Shown here piece after piece: positions 44,976 through 57,100 of a stretch of DNA of 64,000 nt (within the stretch, counting starts at the first letter, position 1; the number at the start of each line of letters is the position of its first letter). Location of the stretch: positions 124,001 through 188,000 of the forward strand of contig JAODTK010005794.1 of the NCBI GenBank assembly GCA_026419785.1. Direction: 5' to 3'. The notes under the pieces are model-generated. The model ran no database searches. It was not told the DNA's origin and saw nothing but the letters and a program-made list of their open reading frames with translations. This stretch comes from Sclerodactyla briareus. Its lineage: Eukaryota; Echinodermata; Holothuroidea; Dendrochirotida; Sclerodactylidae. The translations under genes and the position numbers were made by a program.

Positions 44976-45306
44976 ACCCCTGGCGCCGCCCCTGGGTCAA
45001 AGGTCAAGTTTTTAGAAAAGTTGCTTATTTTTAGAGTTACAAGTCAAAGAAATAAAAACCGTCAATTTGGGATATGTGGGAAGAGCTCGTGTTTAACATG
45101 GATGAAGCCAACTCCCGCTTTGATCTGACAAAAGACCTGTTCTTCAAGTTTACACGAGGCCAAAGGGCACTTGGATCGCTTTTTGGGTATAGCATGAGGG
45201 CGTGTGTATCTGTGTACATAATGCTTTTGGGGCTTGGTGGCATCAACATCCAGGCAAGCTTTTTTCATGACAGGGGGACCCCCGCCATTTCATCAAATTT
45301 CATTAA

Positions 45307-45600
45307 GGTCACTCAGGACCAAGGAACTGCCAAATAATAAACAATTTACCTCACAGCCTCTATGACTGTGTGAAAATTATGGCTGAATTTGGGGAGCATG
45401 CAGCATATTATCAAGGGTTAAGTTTTTCATAAATACGTATGGGTCTTAAGGTCCTTCTAGGTTCACTTTTATGGACCAAATAATGCCAATTAATAACATT
45501 TCCTCCAACAGCCTCTAAAGACTGAATGTGATTTGCTGATGTTATCGAGACAAGGTTGGCTCATTTTCATGATGGGAATATTGCATAAAACTGTTATGTT
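45307..45600 (+). repeat. Weak direct repeat (~150 bp apart)
   Basis: 'aggtcactcaggacca', 'aataat.aacaattta', 'acagcctcta.gactg' in the first copy parallel 'aggtccttctaggttca', 'aattaataacatt' and 'acagcctctaaagactg' in the second. Confidence 0.4.
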
Positions 45601-46245
45601 ATCAAAGGCCGATGTTATCCGAATCCTAATTGTGAAAAGTATTGAAATTAGTAATTACTACCCTCAAAACTCCATACATCTGATTCATATTATTACCCTC
45701 TCAGCTCCCCATTTAAGAATGGTAAAGTCTACTCAAAACATCACTATTAATAATATCAGAATGTATCTAATTTGCTTTTAAATCATTCAACTTCAACCCC
45801 TCAGGTATGTTACTTCCATTCATCCATTCCATTACTAGTATCCTATCTGTAACGACAGATTTCATTTATTGTCTTAATTCCATCAACTTCATGGGCATAC
45901 CTGTTGACAAACTGTAGAGGAACATGGTTGCCCAATTGATTGAGCAGCTGAATTACAGTGGAATCCCCTAATATATACAATAGCCTTAAAAGCAGTCCTG
46001 TTACTTCCCAACAGCCAACAGCCTGGGTGTCAGGTTACACCTTCCAGGGTATCCTAGTTAGATGGCTTATTCCACTCAGACAGGGATCTGCAAGTATCTT
46101 TGCAGGGTGGGTGGTAACTCCCGAGGGAGTTACTGGCAGTAGTAGATGTATAAAGGTCATACTCTTTGATGAGATATAAATAACTTTATTAGTAATTATT
46201 GGTTTTATTAATGGGAGTTCCAGTAGGTAATGAGTAGGTAGTCAT
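45601..46245. other. Unassigned stretch
   Basis: No supported feature. It is AT-rich, with short frames. Confidence 0.4.
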
Positions 46246-46247
46246 GC

Positions 46248-46360
46248 CATGGGCGTCAACAGGTTGTGGACGGGGGACTTCCCCCCACTTTTTTGACAAT
46301 GCTCCCATTTACTTTCAACATTTTCACACAGAGTAAACTTTTGAAAATGTGGCCATAACC

Positions 46361-46392
<32 letters not shown>

Positions 46393-46432
46393 TTTGAGAA
46401 TGTGGGACGCTCATGGATCATGCTAAAATCCA
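46248..46432. repeat. G/C-tract element with ATGGGCGTC start
   Basis: Begins 'atgggcgtcaacaggttgtgg', has 'cccccacttttttgacaatg', and near its other end 'ttgagaatgtgggacgctcat' as a damaged inverted start. A 19-base C-run (46359-46377) followed by (CA)n interrupts it. Related to the MITE at 26465-26671. Confidence 0.6.
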
Positions 46433-47065
46433 CAGCGGTTTTAGGGTTTGTCTCTGTTCCAAGGGGTGTTCTGTAGTTAATGATGGCGATTAATGTTTAA
46501 ATGATTTAAGAGGTATTACATGTACACATTTACTCGTCGCTTTTTTTGCTATTGCTATTATTCCTTTTTTCCATTCCATCACCACTTATTTCTTTCTATA
46601 ATTATTCCGCTATACATAAATTGTATTATTATGAATATTATTACATTATTATTTACATAGACTGTAAGGACCCGGGAGTCATTCATTGTTCTAATTTGGC
46701 ATGGCGCATTCCCAATTTCAAAGTTCGTTTGAATTTCATGAACCTTTCGAAAAATATTTGAAGATTTTTAAGTGATAAAAATGGTGTGGGGGTCAATGTA
46801 TTCCGTTGGCTAGTTGTTTCATTTACATATTATCACATTTCCAAAACTTGTAAGTCCCTTTAGCCACATTGTCAAAGCATCCCTTACAAATTTGCAAAAA
46901 TTGGGCACTGATTAGAGGCTGTTTCTGTTAAAGGCGAATACCAAAATCTTAAATCCACCATATGGAATCCTTGTAATTGTTGCATGGTGACTAAAAAAGA
47001 AATCCCTGATCGCGCCGCCATGCGAGACCCTGGTGTCGGTCGGCCTTTTTTTCAAGTCTGATTAA
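46433..47065. other. Unassigned stretch
   Basis: AT-rich, with no gene or repeat recognised. Confidence 0.4.
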
Positions 47066-47735
47066 GGCCGTGTTTCCATGCACGGGCGGTCGGGCGGGCA
47101 CGCGTGGCAACGCAGGTGACCCGTTTCCCTGCACCGGGCGGCGGGCGGGGCGGACGTGGTGCTGCTATTTTGACATGAATCATGCCCCTCTTTCCCGACT
47201 GTTTATTATTATATTATTATTATTATTATTATTAATTATTTTAGTATTATTCTTTATTATTATATTATTATATTTATTATTATTATTATTAATTATGATT
47301 AGTATTATTATTACTATTATTATTATTTTAGTGACACGCCGACGCAATCTAGTGTTTAAACCTAAACACCGTGTTTAAATTTTCTAAGACCGTTGTTCTA
47401 AAATATCAAAACGATAGCGCGCCTAAATCCTAGTCAAACTTCACAAATTGTGACGAGGTTTGGAGACCTATTTAGCAAACTAACACGTCAATGTTTAGAC
47501 GTGCAATTATGTGTTCAAATGGTGTCTGGCCCGTTGACAATAGAGACCTTTGTATAAATATCATCACGAGTGTTGTACAGTTTATGATAATGATGATTGG
47601 TACCTTATTGAACATAACATTGTTTTCTACTCTCCATATCGGGCTACAAGCCACTGAAGCCAGTAATATTGCAAAGAAATCCCCGGAAATCGATACGATT
47701 TTACACCGCCCGGCGGCCCGCGTGCATGGAACCAA
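47066..47735. mobile_element. Compound-end inverted-repeat element, copy 1
   Basis: Left end: GTTTCCATGCACGGGCGG (from 47072) with a second, tandem version GTTTCCCTGCACCGGGCGG (from 47123). Right end, inverted: 'cccggcggcccgcgtgcatgg' at 47709-47729. Inside are an (ATT)n tract (47205-47335) and 'agtgtttaaacctaaacacc', 'tgtgttcaaatggtg', 'ttgacaatagag' and 'ttgcaaagaaatcccc', all in the same order as in copy 2. No transposase frame. The doubled GC-rich subterminal block at the left end distinguishes it from ordinary MITEs. Confidence 0.65.
47205..47335. repeat. (ATT)n microsatellite
   Basis: Nearly continuous TTA/ATT trinucleotides with small interruptions, inside copy 1 of the compound-end element. 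Confidence 0.9.
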
Positions 47736-48070
47736 ACCGCTTTATGTGTGTGGCGTTGTGCGTGCGTGCGTGCGTGCGTGTGTTAATGGGGAATTGTGTG
47801 TGTTGCAGTGTATTATGAGTTTCTAGTGTCAAGTCACATGTCCTACGAGATCGAGAGAGGCCAAAGTCCTAAAACATAACCGGTAATACGATAGGTTTCC
47901 AAATGGTATTCGGTCAAGTTTAGATGTAGTAGTAGCTTTTCAACTAGGGATTGGAATGTAGGGCTACAAGAGGATAGGACTTAAGGAGCTCTATGTTATT
48001 CATCCGTAGATACTTTTCTTTTCTCTTTCTTTCTATTTTTACCACTTGGCTTTTACTCACGATAACTCGA
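47736..48070. other. (GTGC)n tract and unassigned flank
   Basis: 'gtgcgtgcgtgcgtgcgtgcg' at about 47759-47780, then unassigned sequence. Confidence 0.6.
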
Positions 48071-48185
48071 CCCATGGGCGTCGTTCCGGAGGGGGGGGTG
48101 GGGGGCATGGGACACGTCCCCCCACCCCACTTTTCGAATGTGGGGGGACAGATCATATCAAATGCCCCGGGGTCGCCCCACTTTT
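48071..48185. repeat. G/C-tract element
   Basis: 'atgggcgtcgttccgg' then G-tracts, 'ggacacgtccccccac', 'cttttcgaatgtgggggga', 'atcatatcaaat' and 'gccccactttttta' match the order at 4009-4090. It contains a stem of the CACTTTCGAAAGTG type, now imperfect. Confidence 0.65.
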
Positions 48186-49085
48186 TTATCATCGATGAAG
48201 AAACGTACATGTCCGTTTACAACAAGTTAATTGGCGTGTGGGCTGAAAAATCTTGAGAAAGCAGCCTCACAAAGACCACACAGTGGCATTTATTCGCGGC
48301 CCCCGTTGTCCAAAATTTCCGCGCTCTGGACCGCGCGCAGACGAACCTGTAATTGGGCTTATAGTGGTCGTGAACGATGCATTTTGAGGCATTCCTTGGC
48401 GATTATGAAGCTTTTATTGCAAGTTTTCCTCACTCAGAACCCTAGGTGAGATTATTCTATTGTTGTTTTTTAACACAGGGTAGCTTCACAATGAATGGCC
48501 ATTGATTATTACACGGTACGCGTTCCACTATACAGCGAATGATGAGGTCAGACACTGTTCAATACATTATGGAAGTAAAAGCCATTGGCAAATCGAGGAG
48601 CAACCGCCGCTTGGGCAAAGAATAGGCACAATTCAGGCATACAAACCTGCCAAAGTGGATAACTGGCGCCCACAGTGTCAAGCAGATTGCCGATTCCTCT
48701 TGTCGAAGAAGCCGATGATTGATCAAAAATGTGTCAATCTTGTCAAGTTTAGACGTTCGTGTTTTATCAAATGTCCAAAATAGCAAAAACTTCGTCGTTT
48801 CGGTATCCTGATGGAATTGTTTCGCTGTCAGTACTGAAGACCACGTGCACGACCGCTATGAGATTCCGTGAAAAATATTTTGAGTACAATATTGTAATTC
48901 TGGACTTATTTTACAAATTGCTTCCTAGATATCGCAGTTCTAATCCATTCTGGAGGCATCGATAGACGATGCAACTCAACTAACCAAACATCCGTGCCCA
49001 TGCTCCGAACGAAACAGCCACAATTGGATAGCCGGTCGATATATTCCCTACGATTGTATGCTCTATAACAAGAATGAACATGTTA
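48186..49085. other. Unassigned stretch between the two compound-end elements
   Basis: 93- and 75-codon frames overlap on opposite strands at 48502-48786 without motif or splice support. Confidence 0.4.
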
Positions 49086-50056
49086 GCTGCTGTTTCCATG
49101 CACACTGGCGCGGCGGGTCGGGCGGGCGTTTTGAAAGCTTCGTTTCCATGCACGCGTGCGGTCGGGCGGGCGTTTTTTCACGAGTCACGCATCTCTTCTC
49201 ACTTTTAGTGTGTATATGTGTCTATATACCAACCGATGTAGCCTAACTATTATTAATATTGTATTATTTTATTGTTATTATTGTTAATTAGTATTATTAT
49301 TTTGTGTGTTGTTGGTGTTTTTAGTTGTCAGTGGGGTCGTTGTTGTTGTTGTTAGTGTCGTGTGTTGGTTTCGTTTGTCGTCGTTGTCGTCGTTGTTGTC
49401 GTTGTCGTTGTCGCCGTTGTCGTTGTTGTTGTTGTTGCGTTGTTGGCGTGTCGTTTGTTGTCGTTGTCGTTGTTGTCAAACACCGGAGCCATACTAGTGT
49501 TTAAAAACCTAAACAAACACCGGGTGTGTAATTTTCTGAAACCATTGTTTCTGAATGTCACGATCACGGCCCACCAATTGAAACTTGCACAAGTGAACAG
49601 TGATTTGGAAGATTTAATTAGCAAATGACTTTGACATAATCATCGGTTTAAAACGGTAAGTATGTGTTCAAATAGGTGCTGGCCGTTGAATATAGACACA
49701 AAAGTCTGTATAAAGCTCATCCCTAGTGTGAAAACAGTTATTAATGTTTTTGGAACATTTTGTTCTCGGAAACCTAAAATTGTCCTCCTACCTCTCCTCC
49801 ATTAACCGGTACCCTGCTTCAAGCCGGTGAAGTTGCAGGGAAATCGCCCCGGGATTGATTGCAAATGACCACTCTGACACGCCGGCGGGTCCGGAAAAAT
49901 CGTAACAGCAATGACCGATTCGAGAAAACTAACGCCCTCCCCGCCCCCCGCGTAGCATGGGAAAAACGGCTCCATTGCAAGATCGATTATCGATGTTTAG
50001 AGGGGACTGCCCGCCCGCCCGCGGCTGCCCTGCCCGCTTGGCATGGAAAAACGGCG
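49086..50056. mobile_element. Compound-end inverted-repeat element, copy 2
   Basis: Left end: GTTTCCATGCACACTGGCG (from 49092) and a tandem second GTTTCCATGCACGCGTGCGG (from 49142), both leading into GTCGGGCGGGCG. Right end, inverted: 'cccgcgtagcatgggaaaaac' (about 49948-49970) and, as the outer copy, 'gcccgcttggcatggaaaaac' (50032-50052). Both ends therefore carry two tandem copies of the terminal block. The interior has GTT/GTC trinucleotide repeat (49300-49480) where copy 1 has ATT, then 'agtgtttaaaaacctaaaca', 'tatgtgttcaaatagg' and 'ttgcagggaaatcgcc', as in copy 1. Confidence 0.65.
49300..49480. repeat. (GTT/GTC)n microsatellite
   Basis: Trinucleotide run of GTT and GTC, occupying the same relative position as the (ATT)n tract of copy 1. 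It generates long but meaningless valine/leucine or threonine frames. Confidence 0.9.
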
Positions 50057-50111
50057 GCCTTTATTTCACACAAACCCGTTCGAAGGGCCAACGTAAATTC
50101 TAGCACAGATT

Positions 50112-53100
50112 AGAACATTTTTTAAAAATCATAGACTAAACTAACCCGGGAACCGTACAAAATTAGCACCTTTTGACTTTTGTGTGTTTCTATTGTCTAC
50201 CTACCGTTCAAATTAGCAAAAACAAGGAATTCGAACACAACGTTTGTGATATTCTTATTTTAAAATTTCCGGGGGGGGGGGGGGGTCGAAAGACTCGGGG
50301 TACGAGCCTACGCGTGCAGGCAAACGAAAAATTATAACCGGGGTTCTCTAGATGGGCTAACCCGGTCTGACTTCCCATGCCCTTTCCCCTAACCCCACTA
50401 ATATGTTCCCGATGAAGGTCTGATTCGTCCAATACCAAAAGAAGAGTGCTTACTGCCGACTGTGTACAGTGACAGCACATTTTAAGGAGAGCATGATTTG
50501 CACCTAAAGCCCCCTAAGGATCCGCAAAACTTTCATGTCAAAGGGGACTGGGAAACCCTGACTGCCTGAGGACGGGGCCCGGATAAATGGTTGGCCCCAT
50601 TCACCTATTCAGCCATGTCGGTACGTCACTGCTGCCGACGAGAGTAAACATAAATCTAGACCTCAGTGACCGATTTCTAAGTTTTCTTTTCCTCTTTACT
50701 TGCAACATGAAATCACATTTGCATGCTAAAATACCTTCACACCCATACATCATTTGAGCTTAAAAAAAAAACGGCCGCCGTCTGGACCAGAGTAAACTAG
50801 CTACAATATTTTGTTCACACTTCATTATTGTAGAATCCAAACTGCTTTGACCTCCTGCTCAGGACATCATACTACTAATTGCGTATCCCTGTTGAGAGCG
50901 CAAAGTTATATTCTGAGTTAAAAAAATCGGCAAAATTTGACAATAATTCAGGGAAAATCTGGGCACAGAAAAAGGAGAAAGTGAGGAAATTGCCCAAAAT
51001 GCCTTCTGACTGGGGGGCCTGAAGTTTTCTAACAAATGCCCGAAAAACATGCTTTTTTTTTTTGTTTTTTTTCCCGCCTCGCTTTCGACGGTGCTGGGCT
51101 GCGTTTTTATGCTTTTTAGCAAAACATTTCTGTCTGCCAAAAATCAGAAGAGTCCCCGTACGCCCCTTGCCAGCTCATTCAGCACTTTTTTTCCTTCTCC
51201 ATTGTCGAATTGTATTATTCTGCAGGTTGCCTTTACGAATGGCATGAGCTTGTAGCCAATTTGTTCCACTGATGTGAGTCAAACAATGGCTGGCAAACTG
51301 TCATCATTGGCTTACGGTAATATTCAAGGTTCAATTCCTCCCTGACCTGGAAATTTGAATGTTCCCAGGTGTGTCAAGAGGAAAAACAATATGTACGGAT
51401 GATTTTCGCAAAAAGGGATGTGGTGGGGGGGGTTCAACGACCCCACAATACCTGCGCCCTTTTGGAAGGGGTATTCCCTAGCACAGATTACACCTTATAT
51501 TCTATTTTCAAACCTTTATTTTTTTTTTTTTTAAAAAATAAAAAACTACAAACCCCAAGTTAGGTGATATGTAAATCTATGCATAATCACGTGATCTTAC
51601 GCAGAAGCAACTAGACCCTCGGCCCGCTTTTCGTGCAACCTGTTTGCAGTGATAATTTGTAGATTGAAAACACACACGAAGTATATACCCAAATCGGGAG
51701 AAATAATGGAAGAACTTTTGGGGCAAAGTAAAAATGAAAAGTTTTTTAATTAGGAGTTGTGGTTGCCGGATTTTCGCGCGCATCAGTACGGATATAAGTT
51801 GTGCATATTAAAAACCTGCGATGGAATCCATAACCTTTTTTATGGTTGGTTAAGGTATATCCTGCCCCAATTTACTGACCTGTGAACGTATAACCGTGCC
51901 CCTGGTATTTGTTATAGTTGGTGTGCGGGTGGGTTCACCGTTATAATCAAATTTGATGCTCGTCCTAAAAAACTCTACCAATTGTCTCTACCAATAAACA
52001 AACACACTAACTGAACAATTATCGCGTTGAAATTGTCTCAAGTCCAATAATTCCAGTTGCGGCGAACCCCATATGAAGATTTGGAACCCCCCCTAGCCGA
52101 TTTCGAAGGATTACCCCTGTTCCATACCGAGTGCTCGAATATTAAAGCGAATGGCCAAAAGTACAAAATTTCCCATGGCTTTTTTTTTCTGAGATGAAAA
52201 ATTCCGTGGTAAAATTTTGAAAAGGAGAAAGGCACCAGTTAAAAAAAAAAAAAAAAACCTTAATTTTCTGCTGACTTTTTTCGATAAATGCCCGGAACAT
52301 GCAAAAACGGTCCCTCGCGCTTTTTGCGCGCACTGGTAGTCTTCGATGACTGACTTGTAAATTTGGCACAAATTTTACCCGCAACCCCATTTGGAATGAT
52401 CCCGTACGCCGATGGCTTATCCCCTTTCAATCCCCCCAGGGGCAGACCCTGTGATCCCACAAACGAGCCAGAGTAGAAAAGGGTAATAAAAGATACCATG
52501 TGTGATATGCCGGTAAATCTTCTTATTATGCACAATGACAACTTTTTTTTTTTTTTTGGGGTTTTGTGTCTGTCTCTTACTCAATCACACATTAGCTGGG
52601 TGCTAATCGAGTCTGGCAGTTGCCATTTCCGCGATCTGGAGGGTATGAAAAGCTAAACTTTTTTCGAGTACGCTCGCGCCAACCAATGGTGGCGCTCGCT
52701 TAAGGTCACTTTGCATTCGATGTGTCCCCCCACCGCCCCTTTCAGACCGATCGACGCCCATGACTCGACCAGGTATGAATGAATAATAGTTCTATGTTGA
52801 TTACGTTCCCATGAAATGATAATAATGATGATGTAACATTTTAAGGAATGATACCCGGGATATGCTTCAAACAATTTAGGAACCATTCATCACTTTAATC
52901 ATTTGCTATTTGGACAAGGCACAGTTTTCTCGTCAGGTAGGGTCATATTGAACAATAGCCCAAGGACAATGGTTCCTTCCTTGTCTAGCCTATAGCGATA
53001 ATTTTGTCAGTGTTGCGAAGTTATATATCCCTTTGCTCCTAGCTATACCAAAACGAAGCATTCAAACGTTAGCATTTTGTCCTTCGAAGGGTGACCTTCC

Positions 53101-54123
53101 TGCGAATATCAGTAGGTGCCTAAATGGAGGGCAAAAGCTAACTCATAACACAATTCTATCGGACTCTACTCTCAAGTTTGTGGTCCCTTACCATCTCAGT
53201 CGATTTCTTGCCCTTTCGTGAAGGGTCCCATCCCCATGGGTCACAAGATGAATTGCGTTATTTTACTGCCTTAATCTCTAGGTGTGGTAACAAAAACAAA
53301 CAGAGATTAGAAGGAAATGAGTTAAATGGAGTGATAGGTCGATGCTAGCATTGACTTGCCCACGCTTCCCATGTAAGTTTTTCCCTCGTAAATGTGTCCT
53401 CCGCCATATATGATGCAAAATCTATCCCCAATGACCTTGAATGACCTCTAAAATTTTAAAAAGTTTTTCATGAGAAAATGTTAGCCTTCGCGATGACATG
53501 CAGCATTTCTCCAAAAAATATTATTTTGCAGGTTCCTGATGTCATAGGTGACTTTCAATGTCCTTTGAGGATACGGCATTTTTTTCAATGGATATGTCCA
53601 CCTCTCGATAGTAGGGGTCCTGTGTCACAAAAACATCGCCTACTCCAACTACTACTACACTTACTACTACTACTCCCAGTTATTGCAGATTGTTTTCAGA
53701 ATTTGGCCAGATTTTGGGTTTTTATAGTGACCTTTGATGATTTTTTTTTTTTTTCTTTTTGGTGAGAAATGGTTACCCTTGATGACTTCACCATGTTTCA
53801 AATATCGGCCCTGTATCGGACTCGAGTCACATGCAAGTAGCTGGAACAGTGGCTTCGGTTCTATTGAAGAAGTCGTGATGAATGGATGTATTGCGCACTT
53901 TTTGGGCCATTAATCGAGTGGATGTTGTCTATTCAAATGAACAAGAATTAATCATGTTTCAGGTTTTTATTCCTGGCGTATAATGCTGGGTCGCGGGGGT
54001 CGGTTCCCGTCAGGTTTCCGACCGAAGGGTGGGTATGCTGCCCGAATCTGTAGCCAGGGGAGGTGATGTTGGCACGCCCTCTTTTTTGATCGCTAGGTTC
54101 CTATCATCGTGACTTCAAATTGG
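50112..54123 (+). repeat. 3.9-kb direct duplication, copy A
   Basis: Copy A and copy B (54124-57919) are colinear over their whole length. Matching landmarks: 'ttttgacttttgtgtgtt' at about 50170 against 54180, 'aaaacgaaaaattataacc' at 50320 and 54280, 'cagtgaccgatttctaagtt' at 50662 and 54611, 'aaaatcagaagagtcccc' at 51140 and 55038, 'aaaagttttttaattagg' at 51737 and 55582, the GCGCCA module at 52676 and 56509, 'tcggttcccgtcaggtttcc' at 54000 and 57794. Identity by eye is roughly 80-90 per cent, with very many one-base indels. No shared ORF survives in both copies, so it is not a duplicated coding exon. Confidence 0.85.
52676..52760 (+). repeat. GCGCCA module of copy A
   Basis: 'gcgccaaccaatggtggcgc' followed by 'tcgcttaaggtcac', 'ttcgatgtgtcccccc' and 'gatcgacgcccatgactcga'. 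Confidence 0.8.
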
Positions 54124-57100
54124 AAGATTCTTTACAATCCATAGACAACCTGCGGAAACCGTGACAAAAGTAGCACATTTCGACTTTTGTGTGTTCTACA
54201 TTAATGAATTGCAACAAAATTCGACCAATTTTGTTGATTCATTTAAATTTCGTCGAAGAATCGGTACGCGCCTACGAGCAAAAAACGAAAAATTATAACC
54301 TGGGTTCCTCAGAATGGGCTAACGGTCTGGAATTCCAGGCCCTTCCCCTAGACCCAAATAGATGGTCCCATGGAGGTAGGATTCAGACCATTAACCAAAA
54401 GAAGAAGAGTGCTTACGCCCTTGGTACAGTGGACAGCACATGTTAGAGCATGAATTGGCACCTCAAGCCCCCTAAAGCCAAAATTTCAAAGGGGACGGGG
54501 AAACCCGACTGCCTGAGACAGGGGCCCTGATTATGTTGGACCCTCACCTAGTCAGACCTGTCTTCCGTCACTGCTTGCCGGACAGAGTGAAAAACATAAA
54601 TGAAGACCGCAGTGACCGATTCTAAGTTTTCCTTTTTTCTGCAAAATGCATCAAATTTCGCAGGGCGAAAAATTACCCTTCACCCGATAATAAATTGGAG
54701 CTACGCCCCAGTCTGGGGCAGAGTAAATAGGCTACATAGTTTGTCACAATTCATTATTGTAAATCAAACTGCTTGACTCATCATGGCTCAGACAGTCAGA
54801 CTTACTTAATTGCGTAGCCCTTTGAAGAGGCCAAAGTTATTCTGGAGTTGAAAAAATCGGGCACAAGATTGACAATAATTCAGGGAAAATCTGCCAAGAA
54901 AAAAAGGAGAAAGTGAAAAAGGAAATGCCAAATGTTGCTGATGGCCTGAATTTTTACAAATGCCCGAAAAACATGCAATTTTTTTTTCCCGCGCTTCGCC
55001 GCGCGGGGATGCTTTTATGTCGTTTAGTCAAAACATGTTCTGCCAAAAATCAGAAGAGTCCCGTACGCCTAGGCCGCTCATCAGCACTTTTTCTCCTTTC
55101 GATTTATTATTCTGCAGTTGCTACGAATGCATGCGACAACGTGTTCACTGATGTGATCAAACAAGCTGGCACTGGCTGACATTGGTTTCGGTATAGTCAA
55201 GTGGGCAATTCTCCTGGTTGAATGTTGAGGGTCCCAGGTGCTCAAGAATGGAAAACACATATGTACGGGGACTTTCCAAAAACAGTGAGGGGGGGGGGTC
55301 ACACCCCACTACACATACTGCGCCATGGATCCGGAATACGTCATAGCAGAGTACACCATCTATGCTAATTGGCAAACATTTATTTTCATTCATTTTTATA
55401 AACACCCAGTTAGGTGATATTGTAAAACATCAATATATCCCGGATGCGTACATAAGCAACTAACCGGCCGGCCGAACTGTGGCGGGCCCGGGTTGCAGGA
55501 TAATTTGAGAGTGGAAACACACAAACGAATGATCCGAAATTCGTAGCAATAATGGAAGAAGATTATGGGCAAATAAAAATGAAAAGTTTTTTAATTAGGG
55601 ATTTGGTGGGCCGAATTTTCGCGCGCATCCATACTGATATATAGTTGTGCATATAAACTTGCGATGGGAATCCACTAACCTTTTTTAAGTCTGGGTAAGT
55701 TTATCTGCCCCACTTTACGTGAACCTGGTGAACGGATAACGTGCACCTGGTCGATTTTGTGTATGTGTGTGTGGGGTGGTCAATGATATCATCATTTTTT
55801 TTGATGATCTGTCTAAACTGATTCAATTGTCTAACCAAATAACAAACAAACTAATAAACAATCTCGCGTGTTGGAAATTGTCTCTAAGTCCACTAATTCC
55901 AGGTGCGACCCCAGATGAGACTTGGACCCTCACTAGGTCGCGCTATGGTCCGAAGGATGACCCCTGTGTCCATACCGAGTGCTCGAATATTAAATCGAAT
56001 GGCCAAAAGTACTACTTTCCCTGGCGTTTTTCCTGAGATGAAAAATGCGTGGAAAATTTTTGAAAGGAGAAAGGGAAAGTGACAAAACAAAACTTAATTT
56101 TTCTGTCTGCGTTTTCGATAACAAATGCCTCGGAAACATGCAAAAAAAGTCCTCGCGCTTTGCGCGCACTGGTAGTCTTCGATGACTGATTGTCACTTTT
56201 TCGCCAATATTACCGCTCCCATTTGGAATGATCCCGTACACGCCTATGGCTTTACCCTTCACTGCTCAATCCCAACCCATGGGCAGACCCCTGGATCCCA
56301 ACGCAAAACGAAGCCAGAGTAGAAAAGGTAATAAAAAGTTCCATGTGTGATATTCGGTTAAATCATCTTAGTATGCAATGACAACTTTTTTTGTCTGCTC
56401 TTTACCAAAATCACACATGTAGATGGGTGCTATCGACCCTGGCAAGTGCCGGTTCCGTCAATCTGGAGGGTAAGAAAAGCTAACTTTTTCAATGTACGTC
56501 TCTCGCTCCAACCAAGGTGGCGCTCCGCTTAGATGGTCATGGATTCGATGTGTCCCCCCCCGACCCCACTTTCAGACCGGATCGACGCCCATGACTCGAC
56601 CAGGTATGAATGACTGAAGAGTGTATATGTTGATTACGTTTCCACATGATGAGTAATAATGATGGATGAACATTTAAATGAAATTATAGATACCCAGATA
56701 TGCTATCCAACAATTTAAAAGGAACCAGTCAATCAATTTATCAGTTGCTATTTTGACCAGGCACAGTTTTTCTCCTCAGGGATATGTTCAATTGAACAAT
56801 AGACCGAGGACAAGATGGTTACTTCCTTGTCTAGCCTATACATAATTTGTCAGTGTTGCGAGTTATATATCCCTTGGCTCTAGTAGTACCAAAACGAAGC
56901 ATTTCAGAACGTTAGGAAGTTTGGTCTTCGGACATTGTTACCTTCCATGCGAAATCAGTAGGCCTAAATGGAGGTCAAAAGGCGAACTATAACATCAATT
57001 CTATCGGATCTACTCTCAAGTTGTGGTCCTCTACCATATCAGGCGACTTTCTTGGCCATTTCAGTAAGGTCCAATCAACATGGGTCACAGCATGGCCAAT

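Noticed and set aside
47041..47060. Bacterial-type promoter or operon features
   Set aside because: The window shows no bacterial gene organisation; searching for ribosome binding sites or operators is not meaningful here.
49352..49628. Valine/threonine-rich ORFs
   Set aside because: They are translations of the GTT/GTC microsatellite.
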